DNA of 64,000 nt from Halorubrum salsamenti. Its GTDB lineage: Archaea; Halobacteriota; Halobacteria; Halobacteriales; Haloferacaceae. The translations under genes and the position numbers were made by a program. The notes beneath the pieces are model-generated. The model ran no database searches, was not told where the DNA came from, and was given only the letters and a program-made list of their open reading frames with translations. Positions 7,931 through 15,470 of the stretch are shown piece after piece (position 1 is the stretch's first letter; each line of letters opens with the position of its first letter). The stretch covers positions 1 through 64,000 of the forward strand of contig NZ_VCNL01000007.1 in NCBI RefSeq assembly GCF_007671685.1, read 5' to 3'.

Positions 7931-8752
7931 TTAGGGCGCGTCGGGGCGGAGGTCGGGATCGGGCTCCGGCAGTCGCTCTCGGATCGGCTCGAACGCCGCC
8001 GCCGTCAGCCCCGCCTCGGCGAGAGTGCGCTCGTGCGCGTCGGTGCCGCCCGTCAGCAGGAGATCGCTCTCGGCGGCCACCCGTTCGACTCGCGCGTCGT
8101 CGACCGCCCGCTCGTAGGGATAGAACCGCTCCACCGCGTCCAGATCGCGGGCCACGTCGAGGGCGGCGTCCACGTCGTCGTACCGGAAGGGATGCGCGAG
8201 CCCGACGACCGCGCAGGCGTCCCGAAGCAGTTCGGCGCCGCGCTCCAGTTCCGTCACCTCGCGCGCGACGTAGCAGGGACCGTCGTTCCCGATCAGCTCG
8301 TCGAAGGCGCCCGCGTAGTCGTACGGCGCCGGCGACTCGTCGATCGCGCGGGCGATGTGCGGGCGCCCGAGTCCGGGACGGGGCTCGACGTCGAGATCGA
8401 CCCCGAGTCGGTCCTCGACCGCGTCGAGGATCGCGGCCCCGCGTTGCTCGCGGTCGGTCTGGAGCCGCTCTATCTCGTCGTCGAGCGCGTCGGTGTGTTC
8501 GACCCCGTAGCCGAGGAGGTCGAGCCGCTCGAAGCCGGCGTCGACGCGGAGTTCGATCCCGCGAACGACCCGGACCCCGTCGCGCTCGACGACCGGCGCG
8601 CCCACGTCCGGGTGCACGCGATCGTGGTCGGTGATCGCGACCCAATCGAGGCCGGCCTCGCGGGCGACGTCGACGAGCTCGTCGGCCGTCATAGTGCCGT
8701 CGGAGACCGTCGTGTGCGCGTGGAGGTCGGCGACGATCCGGTCCGTGTCCAT
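7931..8752 (-). CDS. PHP-domain metal-dependent phosphoesterase
   Basis: A 273-residue PHP-family hydrolase. The metal-binding residues are clear: VADLHAHTTVSDG (His11, His13, Asp18), AITDHD near residue 40, GIEL near residue 66, GLAHPFRY, and the C-terminal GGTDAHE. These match the YciV/TrpH-type group that removes phosphates from 3',5'-bisphosphonucleotides or trims RNA 5' ends; the natural substrate here is not known. The ATG at 8752 gives the family N-terminus. An in-frame ATG at 8848 would add 32 residues containing a QPPx repeat and a basic stretch, and the AT-rich sequence near 8863-8880 is well placed for a promoter of that longer form. The true start is therefore uncertain. Confidence 0.88.
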   Translation of the reverse strand: MDTDRIVADLHAHTTVSDGTMTADELVDVAREAGLDWVAITDHDRVHPDVGAPVVERDGVRVVRGIELRVDAGFERLDLLGYGVEHTDALDDEIERLQTDREQRGAAILDAVEDRLGVDLDVEPRPGLGRPHIARAIDESPAPYDYAGAFDELIGNDGPCYVAREVTELERGAELLRDACAVVGLAHPFRYDDVDAALDVARDLDAVERFYPYERAVDDARVERVAAESDLLLTGGTDAHERTLAEAGLTAAAFEPIRERLPEPDPDLRPDAP

Positions 8753-8790
8753 GTCGGTCGTTCGGCGACGGCGCACTAAGCGTCGGCGGT

Positions 8791-8835
8791 CGAGCGGCGG
8801 TTGGTCGAAAGGCGGTTGGCCGACCGGCGGTTGGT
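8791..8835. repeat. Three 15-bp tandem repeats
   Basis: Three consecutive 15-bp units sharing GGCGGTTGG (CGAGCGGCGGTTGGT and two variants). On the minus strand they read in frame with the PHP gene upstream of its assumed start, giving QPPL, QPPF and QPPV steps. Either they lie in the leader or they encode a proline-rich N-terminal extension. Confidence 0.85.
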
Positions 8836-8945
8836 CGTCGTCGATCATGATAACAACCGACAATATAAGGAAATAAAATGTGATTCTCCGGATTAAGGTT
8901 ATACATGGACAATCATTAAGGATCATCGGCGGCTCGCAGTAGTTG

Positions 8946-9230
8946 ATGCGCTTGAACGGCGTCGACGACCGACTCGAACGGCACCAATATCCGACGACCT
9001 CGGAAGAACTGATCGCGGCCCACGGGAACGCGACCGTAGAGCTCGCCGACGGCTCCGAGCGTCTCGGAGACGTGCTGGAGCGGTTCGGTGACCAGACGTT
9101 CGACAACGTGGAGGACGTGTTCACCACGCTCCGCGCGGGCGTCTGCCATCGCGGAGTCGGTCGGCGGTTCTACTCGGACCGCGACCCGACGACCGACGCC
9201 GACGACGGACCGTCGCCGGTCTCGTTCTGA
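8946..9230 (+). CDS. DUF5789-like small haloarchaeal protein
   Basis: A 94-residue protein, MRLNGVDDRLERHQYPTTSE, then ELADGSERLGDVLERFGDQTF and a C-terminal YSDRDP segment ending SPVSF. The layout (N-terminal MRLNG, central acidic helix region, GRRFYSDRDP) matches a widespread haloarchaeal family of unknown function that I recall as DUF5789. No catalytic motif or zinc site is visible. A TATA-like GGTTATACA stands about 45 nt upstream. It is transcribed divergently from the PHP gene, and the AT-rich gap between them probably holds both promoters. Confidence 0.75.
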   Translation: MRLNGVDDRLERHQYPTTSEELIAAHGNATVELADGSERLGDVLERFGDQTFDNVEDVFTTLRAGVCHRGVGRRFYSDRDPTTDADDGPSPVSF

Positions 9231-9349
9231 ACGAGCGGCGGAGACGACACCTCGTTTTACGAGCGGCTCAGCCCGACAGCGGCGCGCCTGTCGGAGTGTC
9301 GTGCGATGAAAACGCCGAGAGATCTTCGTGGCGGCCCGTTACCGGTCGG

Positions 9350-10396
9350 TTAGACCCAGTCGATCGCGGCGGACAGATCGAGCGGCACCGACCCTTTCCG
9401 GTACCCTTCGACGTGCCCGTTCGGGCGCGCACGGAGGACGACCGCCGGCCTGTGTCGGACCTCCGGTCGCGCCTCGCGGACGGCCTCCCAGTCGTCCGCG
9501 GGAAAGGAGGTGCAGTCCACGAAGAGGGTGACGCCGCCGCCGTGAGCCTCTAGCTGTCCGCTCGTCTTCGTCTCGGCCGTGTCGCGAACCGCTGCGACGG
9601 GGTCGCTCGCGGAGCGCCCGGAGACGGGTTGCGGGCGCGTCACCTCGACCAGCGAGGCCGCCCCGGTGTCCGGGTCCGTCGCGCGGTAATCGAGCGAGTG
9701 ACCCGTCGTCACCTCGATCTCGGGAGTCACCTCGTAGCCGGCCTCGGTCAGGATCCGGGCCGCCGTGAACTCCGCGATCGCGGCGCTCATCCGGACCAGA
9801 TCGAGCGACGCCGAAGTCCCGAGCTTCCCCGCCATCACCTCGCGGTGGTCGTCGAGCGTTCCCGGGCGGAGCGTCTCCTCGACGAACCCGGTCCCTTCCT
9901 CGCGGGTCGCGTTCGGGAACCCGGCCGCGTGGTCGCGGAAGAACGCCCGCGTCGTCTCGGCGCCGTCCTTCGAGCAGAACACCGGGAGGAAGAACCACGA
10001 GACGTGCGGATACGCCGCGAGCCACGGCTCGTCGTCGTGAAGCCCCGCGAGCAGTTCCCGCTGGACCCACCGGGCGACCGGGTAGGGGACCTCGTCGAAC
10101 CCGTACTTGTCCGTCCGCCAGAGCTGGCTCGGTGTCTCAGTGTTGCCGACCCAGTACCCGACCGGGCCGCCGTCGGCGCCGTCCGGCGGGTCGTCGTCGC
10201 CGTCCGTCCAGCAGAACAGCGCGAACGAGCCGTCGTCCATGTCGAACCGTCGGGCCTCGTAGCCGGGGGGCGAGGCGAACCACGGGTCGCTCGCGGTCGC
10301 CCCGAGGTTGTCGTCGAGGGGGCGTTCGAGCTGCGAGCGGACGCGATCGGCGCTCCAGTCGCCGGGCGCGCGCCTGAATCGGAGGGGTTGTGCCAC
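9350..10396 (-). CDS. DUF5784-like conserved haloarchaeal protein
   Basis: A 348-residue soluble protein beginning VAQPLRFRRAPGDWSADRVR from a GTG codon. The N-terminal half is rich in tryptophan and aromatic residues (FALFCWTDG, VGYWVGN, VSWFFLPVFCSKDGAE). The C-terminal half has a segment (AARILTEAGYEVTPEIEV, then SLDYRATD, ASLVEVTRP) whose spacing recalls the restriction-endonuclease-like fold with D...ExT, but this is a weak structural guess. The GTG at 10396 was preferred because sequence upstream loses acidic coding character. It is monocistronic; I recall the family as DUF5784, of unknown function. Confidence 0.75.
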   Translation of the reverse strand: MAQPLRFRRAPGDWSADRVRSQLERPLDDNLGATASDPWFASPPGYEARRFDMDDGSFALFCWTDGDDDPPDGADGGPVGYWVGNTETPSQLWRTDKYGFDEVPYPVARWVQRELLAGLHDDEPWLAAYPHVSWFFLPVFCSKDGAETTRAFFRDHAAGFPNATREEGTGFVEETLRPGTLDDHREVMAGKLGTSASLDLVRMSAAIAEFTAARILTEAGYEVTPEIEVTTGHSLDYRATDPDTGAASLVEVTRPQPVSGRSASDPVAAVRDTAETKTSGQLEAHGGGVTLFVDCTSFPADDWEAVREARPEVRHRPAVVLRARPNGHVEGYRKGSVPLDLSAAIDWV

Positions 10397-10559
10397 GGCG
10401 GTGCTACCGCACGGCGGGGTTAATTGGTTCCGGTGGATCAGACATCGCCACGACCGTGTCGCCGGGCAGATCCCCGCCGTTATCATCCGCCAACCGTCTC
10501 GAATATCGGATGTTTCACCGACACATATAATACTGATAGATTCCAAGCTAGAGTGTACC

Positions 10560-10733
10560 ATGTCAATGGGTGCCTATGACGAGGCCGAACACGAGCGTCG
10601 CGAGAAGAAGACCAGCGAAGTCGACGCCGACTTCGACGCCGAGCGGCCGGAGTACTCCGGATCGCTCACGTACGATTCGGGCGACTCCACGGAGGCACTC
10701 CTCGACAAGTTCCAAGAGCTGCAGGATAAGTGA
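10560..10733 (+). CDS. DUF5786-like small acidic protein
   Basis: A 57-residue acidic protein, MSMGAYDEAEHERREKKTSE, ending ALLDKFQELQDK. It has a charged N-terminal half and a C-terminal amphipathic helix, with no cysteines or membrane segment. This is a near-universal haloarchaeal small protein (DUF5786 from memory) of unknown function. A TATA-like ACATATAATA at 10523-10532 is 28-37 nt before the ATG, so the message is leaderless or nearly so, which supports this start against the long upstream open frame. Confidence 0.82.
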   Translation: MSMGAYDEAEHERREKKTSEVDADFDAERPEYSGSLTYDSGDSTEALLDKFQELQDK

Positions 10734-10819
10734 ACCGGCTGCTCGTCCCCTTCTTCTCCGATCCGATTGGTCTCGTGAACCAGATCGACAGTCGTCGTTG
10801 AGCCGCGACGATACCGCTC

Positions 10820-11488
10820 TCAAGACAGGGCGATCGCCGCGGAACAGACGATCGCGACCGCGAGAACGTGTCCGACGACCGCCCCGAGCAGGGCCGGTTC
10901 CTCAAGCAGGAACGGGACGAGCGCCAGTTGGACCGCCGAGAACGCGATGTTCTCCGCGTCGAGCCGCCTGACGCGGGATGTCGCCGCCGGAGGGAGGTCC
11001 ACGTGGACCGCGCGCCACAGCGCGATGACCGCGCTCCACCACGAGGTGCCGATCCGGTAGGTGAGGTCCCAGAGGATCAACAGCGTGAGGTAGACGACCG
11101 GGATCGGCGGGTTCGAACCGAACAGCCGATAGATCAGCGAGCCGTCCCACGCGATCATGTACGTGACCAGAGCGATGAACGCCAGCACGCCGAGGACGAT
11201 TTCGATGCTCGATCCGAACAGCAGGCGCTTGTGCGCCGCCGGCGTCGGGAGCCGGCGGTTGATCGCACCGAGGCGGTGCATCTCGACGCTGCCGACGGCC
11301 GCCACCGCGACGGCGACGGTTCCGGCGAGGACCGCGTCCCACAGTCCGTAGTACCAGCCGAGCGCCACCACGCCGACCTCGAACAGGACGAACTGGATCG
11401 CGACCGCGAGCGTCCGAGAGATCCCGAGTCCGGGAATGCCGCCGACGAGGCTCTCGTACACCCACGTCTCGCCGTAGTTGCGGCTCAC
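10820..11488 (-). CDS. Integral membrane protein, unknown function
   Basis: A 222-residue membrane protein starting VSRNYGETWVYESLVGG at a GTG. About five or six hydrophobic segments are visible (SRTLAVAIQFVLFEVGVVAL, AVLAGTVAVAVAAVGSV, SIEIVLGVLAFIALVTYMIA, PVVYLTLLILWDLTYRIG, a C-terminal pair around FLLEEPALLGAVVGHVLAVA). The GTG overlaps the stop of the upstream epimerase-like gene by 4 nt (GTGA), so the two are translationally coupled. No transporter or enzyme signature is recognised; a partner role with the NAD(P)-binding protein is possible. Confidence 0.75.
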   Translation of the reverse strand: MSRNYGETWVYESLVGGIPGLGISRTLAVAIQFVLFEVGVVALGWYYGLWDAVLAGTVAVAVAAVGSVEMHRLGAINRRLPTPAAHKRLLFGSSIEIVLGVLAFIALVTYMIAWDGSLIYRLFGSNPPIPVVYLTLLILWDLTYRIGTSWWSAVIALWRAVHVDLPPAATSRVRRLDAENIAFSAVQLALVPFLLEEPALLGAVVGHVLAVAIVCSAAIALS

Positions 11489-12405
11489 GACCGCGGCCCC
11501 TCCAACCGATCCATCTCGTCGATCGCCCGCGCGACCGCGACCTCGAACGGCGTCTGGTCGATCGGCACGAGGTCGCGGATCCGGTCGTCCTCGACGATCA
11601 CGGTGTTGCGGAGCCCCTCGACGAGCGACCGGGCGAGGTAGGGGTTCACGTCGGTCACGAGCCGAAGCCACTTCGCCGACAGCTCCGGGCTCAGGACCGG
11701 AACCCGGATTATCCACAGTTTGTGACCGAGTTGGCTGCGGGTTCTCCGGAGGATCTCCGCGTACGTCAACACGTTCGGGCCGCCGATCTCGAAGGTGTCG
11801 CCGGCGGTCGCCGGCGCTTCGACCGTCCCGACGAGATACCCGACCACGTCGTCGATCGCGATCGGCTGACAGAGGGTGTCGACCCACTTCGGCGTGGTCA
11901 TCACCGGAAGTCGGCTCGCGAGCCCGTGAATCACCTCGAAGCTCGCGCTGCCGGCGCCGACGATGATCGCCGCCCGCAGCGTCGTGAGCGCGGGGTCGCC
12001 GGTGCCGAGGATCCGTTCGACCTCGCGGCGGGACCTGAGGTGTTCGGAGAGGTCCTCGCGGTCCTCGCCGAGTCCGCCGAGATAGATGATCCGGTCGGTG
12101 GCCGCGGCCGACGCCGCCTCGACGAAGTTCCGGGCGCAGTTGCGGTCCCGCTCCTCGTAACCCGGACCGCCGTCCATCGAGTGGACGAGGTAGTAGGCGG
12201 CGTCGACGGGGTCGCCGTCGACCTCGAACGCGGGCGGTAGGGTGTCGGGTTCGAGGAGGTCGCCCTCGACGACGCGAACCCCCGCGGGCGGGACGTAGCC
12301 GTCGGCGTCGCGGACGAGCGCGACCGCCTCGTGGCCCCGGTCGAGGAGCGCCGGGATGAGCCGACTGCCGACGAATCCCGTGGCGCCGGTAACGAGCACG
12401 CGCAT
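11485..12405 (-). CDS. NAD(P)-binding NmrA/epimerase-like protein
   Basis: A 306-residue atypical short-chain dehydrogenase. It opens with the Rossmann motif MRVLVTGATGFVGSRLIPAL, which binds NAD(P), followed by ALVRDA and VVEGDLLEPD, the pattern of YbjT/NmrA-type proteins. The usual YxxxK catalytic pair is not obvious, suggesting a sensor or an unusual reductase. AYYLVHSM and IIYLGGLG follow the family. It shares a four-base overlap with the downstream membrane protein, so the two form an operon. Confidence 0.85.
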   Translation of the reverse strand: MRVLVTGATGFVGSRLIPALLDRGHEAVALVRDADGYVPPAGVRVVEGDLLEPDTLPPAFEVDGDPVDAAYYLVHSMDGGPGYEERDRNCARNFVEAASAAATDRIIYLGGLGEDREDLSEHLRSRREVERILGTGDPALTTLRAAIIVGAGSASFEVIHGLASRLPVMTTPKWVDTLCQPIAIDDVVGYLVGTVEAPATAGDTFEIGGPNVLTYAEILRRTRSQLGHKLWIIRVPVLSPELSAKWLRLVTDVNPYLARSLVEGLRNTVIVEDDRIRDLVPIDQTPFEVAVARAIDEMDRLEGPRS

Positions 12406-12548
12406 ACGGATCCCACGGACGGGGCGACCATAAGGGTCCGCCACGCCGATACGGTCGGTCGCGGCGAGTGGCTGCGGTCGCGGCGGATCCCTCGAACCAC
12501 TTCGTCCCGACCGATCGTTAAAAGGCGTCGCGCGTGAGTCGTGACCAC

Positions 12549-13469
12549 ATGCACGCAGGCGAGTTCGAGGCGGTTCGCGGGGTGCCGGACCTGTACGTTC
12601 ACGACACCGGGATGTACGACACCGACGAGTACGGGGCCGTGTACGTGTACGACGCCGAGCGACCGATCGTGATCGACACCGGGACGGGGGCGAAGCGCGA
12701 GTCGCTGTTCGAGACGATAGACGATATCGGGATCGGCCGCGAGGAGCTGGCGTGGATCCTCCCGACGCACGCCCATCTCGACCACGCGGGCGGCGCGGGC
12801 CACCTCGCGGAACGCTATCCGAACGCCGAGGTCCGTCTCCCCGAGAAGGGAGTCCGGCACCTCGTCGATCCGGGGGCGCTCGTCGCCGGCACGAAGTCCG
12901 CCGTGCAGGATCAGTGGCAGTACTACGACGAGCCCGTGCCCGTCCCCGAGGACCGCATCGCTGGACTCGCCGAGGGCGACCGGATCGATCTGGGTGACCG
13001 CGAACTTGTCGTCCACGAGGCGCCCGGACACGCCCCGCATCACGCGTTCTATCACGAGCCCGACGCCGACGTCGTCTTCACCGCCGACGCCGCCGGGATC
13101 TACGTCCCGGAGGTCGACAGGGTCCGTCCCACGTCGCCGCCGCCGCAGTTCGATCTCGACCAGTGTCTCAGAGACCTCTCGACCATCGAGGAGATCGACC
13201 CGGAGTACCTCTGTTTCGGCCACTTCGGCCCGCGCGAGTACGAGCCGTCGCTGATCGGCGAGGCGAAACGGGCGTACGTCGAGTGGGTCGAAGCCGTCCG
13301 AGAGAAACGCGAGGCGCTCGGCGACGACGAGGCCGTCGTCGAGCACTTCGAGGAGACGAGCCGGGAGGTGGAGTTCTGGAACCCGGAGCGCGCGAGGGCC
13401 GACGCGAGCCTGAACTCCCGTGGCGTGTTGACGTATCTCGATCGGGTCGAGGAGGGGTCTGAGGAGTAG
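12549..13469 (+). CDS. MBL-fold metallo-hydrolase
   Basis: A 306-residue metallo-beta-lactamase-fold hydrolase. THAHLDHAGG (residues 73-82) is the HxHxDH motif that binds two metals; GHAPHHAFY, TADAAG and FGHFG supply the further histidines and the bridging aspartate. The sequence resembles thiolesterase or glyoxalase II-like members, but the substrate is not known. The ATG at 12549 follows the haloarchaeal pattern (MHAGEFEAVRGVPDLYV); a GTG at 12534 would add five residues. A TTAAAAGG box about 30 nt upstream supports a near-leaderless transcript. Confidence 0.88.
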   Translation: MHAGEFEAVRGVPDLYVHDTGMYDTDEYGAVYVYDAERPIVIDTGTGAKRESLFETIDDIGIGREELAWILPTHAHLDHAGGAGHLAERYPNAEVRLPEKGVRHLVDPGALVAGTKSAVQDQWQYYDEPVPVPEDRIAGLAEGDRIDLGDRELVVHEAPGHAPHHAFYHEPDADVVFTADAAGIYVPEVDRVRPTSPPPQFDLDQCLRDLSTIEEIDPEYLCFGHFGPREYEPSLIGEAKRAYVEWVEAVREKREALGDDEAVVEHFEETSREVEFWNPERARADASLNSRGVLTYLDRVEEGSEE

Positions 13470-13542
13470 CGCCGACAACGCGGGGGCTGCTGCAGTCACG
13501 ACGGAAACCCCAAAACCCCGCGCCGCCTAGCCGTGCCTATAA

Positions 13543-14148
13543 ATGGGCATCTTCGACACGATCCGCGCCGTGCTCGGAACGAGCGCCGAGACGGACGCGA
13601 CCCGCGAGGCCGACCCCGAGGACCTCTTCGGGATGTCGACCGCGTACATGACGATGGAGGCCGACCTCGGCTACGACCACTGCGGGGAGGCCGCGCTGTG
13701 CTTCTCCGGCGTCGACAGCACCCGGTTCGACGACGCGGTCGAGACCGTCGAGGCCATCTTGGAGGCCGGCGAGATCGACACCGGAACCGGGTTCCATCGA
13801 CACGAGGACGACCACGGCTACCAGTGGTTCGTGCTGGAGGACGACGATCCGGAAGACCTGGTGACGAGCGTCCACTTCGCGGCCGACCAGTTCATCGAAG
13901 AGGGGTTCGGCTCCCGCCTGCTTGCGGCCGTCTTCGGCTTCGAGCGGGACGGCACCGACGCCTACTGGATCTACTCGTTCCGGCGCGGCGCGTACTACCC
14001 GTTCTCCCCGAAGGGGACGAGCGACCGGAACCAGCAGGTCGAGTTCAAGCTCCAGTCCGTCCTCGACGGGGAGCTCGGGCTCGAGGACGACGAATCCTAC
14101 TGGTACCCGCTGTGGCCCGACGCGCCGGGGAACCGCCCGTGGGAGTGA
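13543..14148 (+). CDS. pspAB: PspAB-like PspA-associated protein
   Basis: A 201-residue acidic protein beginning MGIFDTIRAVLGTSAETDA. Its conserved parts (EDLFGMSTAYMTMEADLGY, GYQWFVLEDDD, IYSFRRGAYYPF) match, from memory, the haloarchaeal and actinobacterial family called PspAB, found near PspA-type membrane stress proteins. No PspA gene lies in the window. TATA-like CCTATAA directly precedes the ATG by about 5-10 nt, so the real promoter is probably further upstream. It leads a compact three-gene run with a membrane protein (4-nt gap) and an IMPACT-family protein. Confidence 0.65.
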   Translation: MGIFDTIRAVLGTSAETDATREADPEDLFGMSTAYMTMEADLGYDHCGEAALCFSGVDSTRFDDAVETVEAILEAGEIDTGTGFHRHEDDHGYQWFVLEDDDPEDLVTSVHFAADQFIEEGFGSRLLAAVFGFERDGTDAYWIYSFRRGAYYPFSPKGTSDRNQQVEFKLQSVLDGELGLEDDESYWYPLWPDAPGNRPWE

Positions 14149-14152
14149 ATCG

Positions 14153-14638
14153 ATGAGGGCGACCGAGAGCGATGCGGACCGCTCGTACGCCGGGCGCGAT
14201 ACGACGCGAAAGCGCCTCCTCCGGGCAGTGGCCGCACAGACCGCGGCGCTGAGCGCGACCGTCCACTTCCTGTGGGCGTGGCCGCGGCTCGTCGAACCCG
14301 CGGACGCGCGTCCCTACGTGTTCCTGCTCGGTGGCGTGTTCACCGTCGCGATCGCAGTCGCGACGCTGCGCGCGGAGGAGTTCCGACGGCTGTACGCGCT
14401 GGGCGCCGGGACCCTCGCCGCGTTCCTCGTCGGCTACGCGGGGTGGCACGGGAGCGAGACGGCGGCCGCGCTCGCGATCGATCCGCTGGCGATCGTCGGG
14501 AAAGGCGCAGAGGTCGTCGGCGTCGTCGCGTTCCTCGCGCTGTACCGGCTCGCGCCGCCGACGAGCGTCGTGGTCGATCGACGGAAGGAGACCGAGAGCG
14601 ACGGCGAAACGACCGAAGACCGAGACGCGCGCGCATGA
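14153..14638 (+). CDS. Four-helix membrane protein, unknown
   Basis: A 161-residue protein with a charged N-terminus (MRATESDADRSYAGRDTTRK) and four hydrophobic helices: the AVAAQTAALSATVHFLWAW region, YVFLLGGVFTVAIAVATL, ALGAGTLAAFLVGYAGW and VVGVVAFLALYRL. The C-terminal tail is acidic and hydrophilic. The ATG lies 4 nt after the pspAB stop, and its TGA overlaps the next ATG (ATGA), so it belongs to the operon. Function is unknown. Confidence 0.7.
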   Translation: MRATESDADRSYAGRDTTRKRLLRAVAAQTAALSATVHFLWAWPRLVEPADARPYVFLLGGVFTVAIAVATLRAEEFRRLYALGAGTLAAFLVGYAGWHGSETAAALAIDPLAIVGKGAEVVGVVAFLALYRLAPPTSVVVDRRKETESDGETTEDRDARA

Positions 14639-15267
14639 CCGAGACCTACCTGACGGTCGAGGAGTCCGCGACGGCGACGTTCGAGGTGCAGGGCTCGGAG
14701 TTCCTCGGGCACGTCTCGCCGGCGGACACCGTAGAGGCGGCCGAGGAGTTCGTCGATCGCGTCCGGGCCGAGTACGACGACGCGACCCACAACGTGCCGG
14801 CGTACCGGGTACCCGCGGGCGAAGCCTCTGCCCGGACGCCTGGTAGCGAAGTCATGCTCCGAGAGTACTCCTCCGACGACGGGGAGCCGACCGGCTCAGC
14901 GGGGAAGCCGGCCCTCAACGTGCTCCAACAGCGCGAGATCCGGAACGTCGTCGCGGTGGTGACCCGGTACTACGGGGGGACGAACCTCGGCGTCGGCGGG
15001 CTCGCGCGCGCCTACTCGCGGGCGGTGAAAGAGGGAGTAGACGAGGCGGGCGTGATCGAGGAGCAGCCCCACCGGCGGCTGGTCGTGGAGACAGCGTACG
15101 ACGACTCGGGGACCGTTCGGGGCGTGATCGAATCGTCGGGCGTCGAGTTCGACGCCGACTACGACGAGCGCGTGCGGTTCGCGCTTCGGGTTCCCGTGGC
15201 CGAAGCGGAGGCACTCGTGGAGCGACTCAACAGCGCCACAAGCGGTCGGGTCGAAATCGACCGGTAG
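14635..15267 (+). CDS. IMPACT/YigZ-family protein
   Basis: A 210-residue protein of the UPF0029 (IMPACT, YigZ) family. The N-terminal domain holds the conserved GSEFLGHVSP, ATHNVPAYRV, SSDDGEPTGSAGKPAL and VVAVVTRYYGGTNLGVGGLARAYSRA motifs; the C-terminal DUF1949-like domain follows from about residue 140. In eukaryotes IMPACT modulates GCN2; the prokaryotic role is unclear, possibly nucleic-acid or ribosome binding. The start overlaps the upstream stop (ATGA), supporting coupled translation. Confidence 0.92.
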   Translation: MTETYLTVEESATATFEVQGSEFLGHVSPADTVEAAEEFVDRVRAEYDDATHNVPAYRVPAGEASARTPGSEVMLREYSSDDGEPTGSAGKPALNVLQQREIRNVVAVVTRYYGGTNLGVGGLARAYSRAVKEGVDEAGVIEEQPHRRLVVETAYDDSGTVRGVIESSGVEFDADYDERVRFALRVPVAEAEALVERLNSATSGRVEIDR

Positions 15268-15470
15268 TCGATCTGTATTGGCGGTCGATGGCGAGGGCGT
15301 CGATGGCGAACAGGCGACGCGCGGCTTCGGGTTGGGTCCGGTTGCCCGCGGCGGTGCGTCGCGCTCCCGCCCAGTGCGCCGCGGGCGACGGTCAGGTCAC
15401 GGCGGGACTGGCGGCGGAATCGTACTTCAACCGTCGGGCGTATCGCGGGAGGTCGGTGAAAGTCGGGGCG

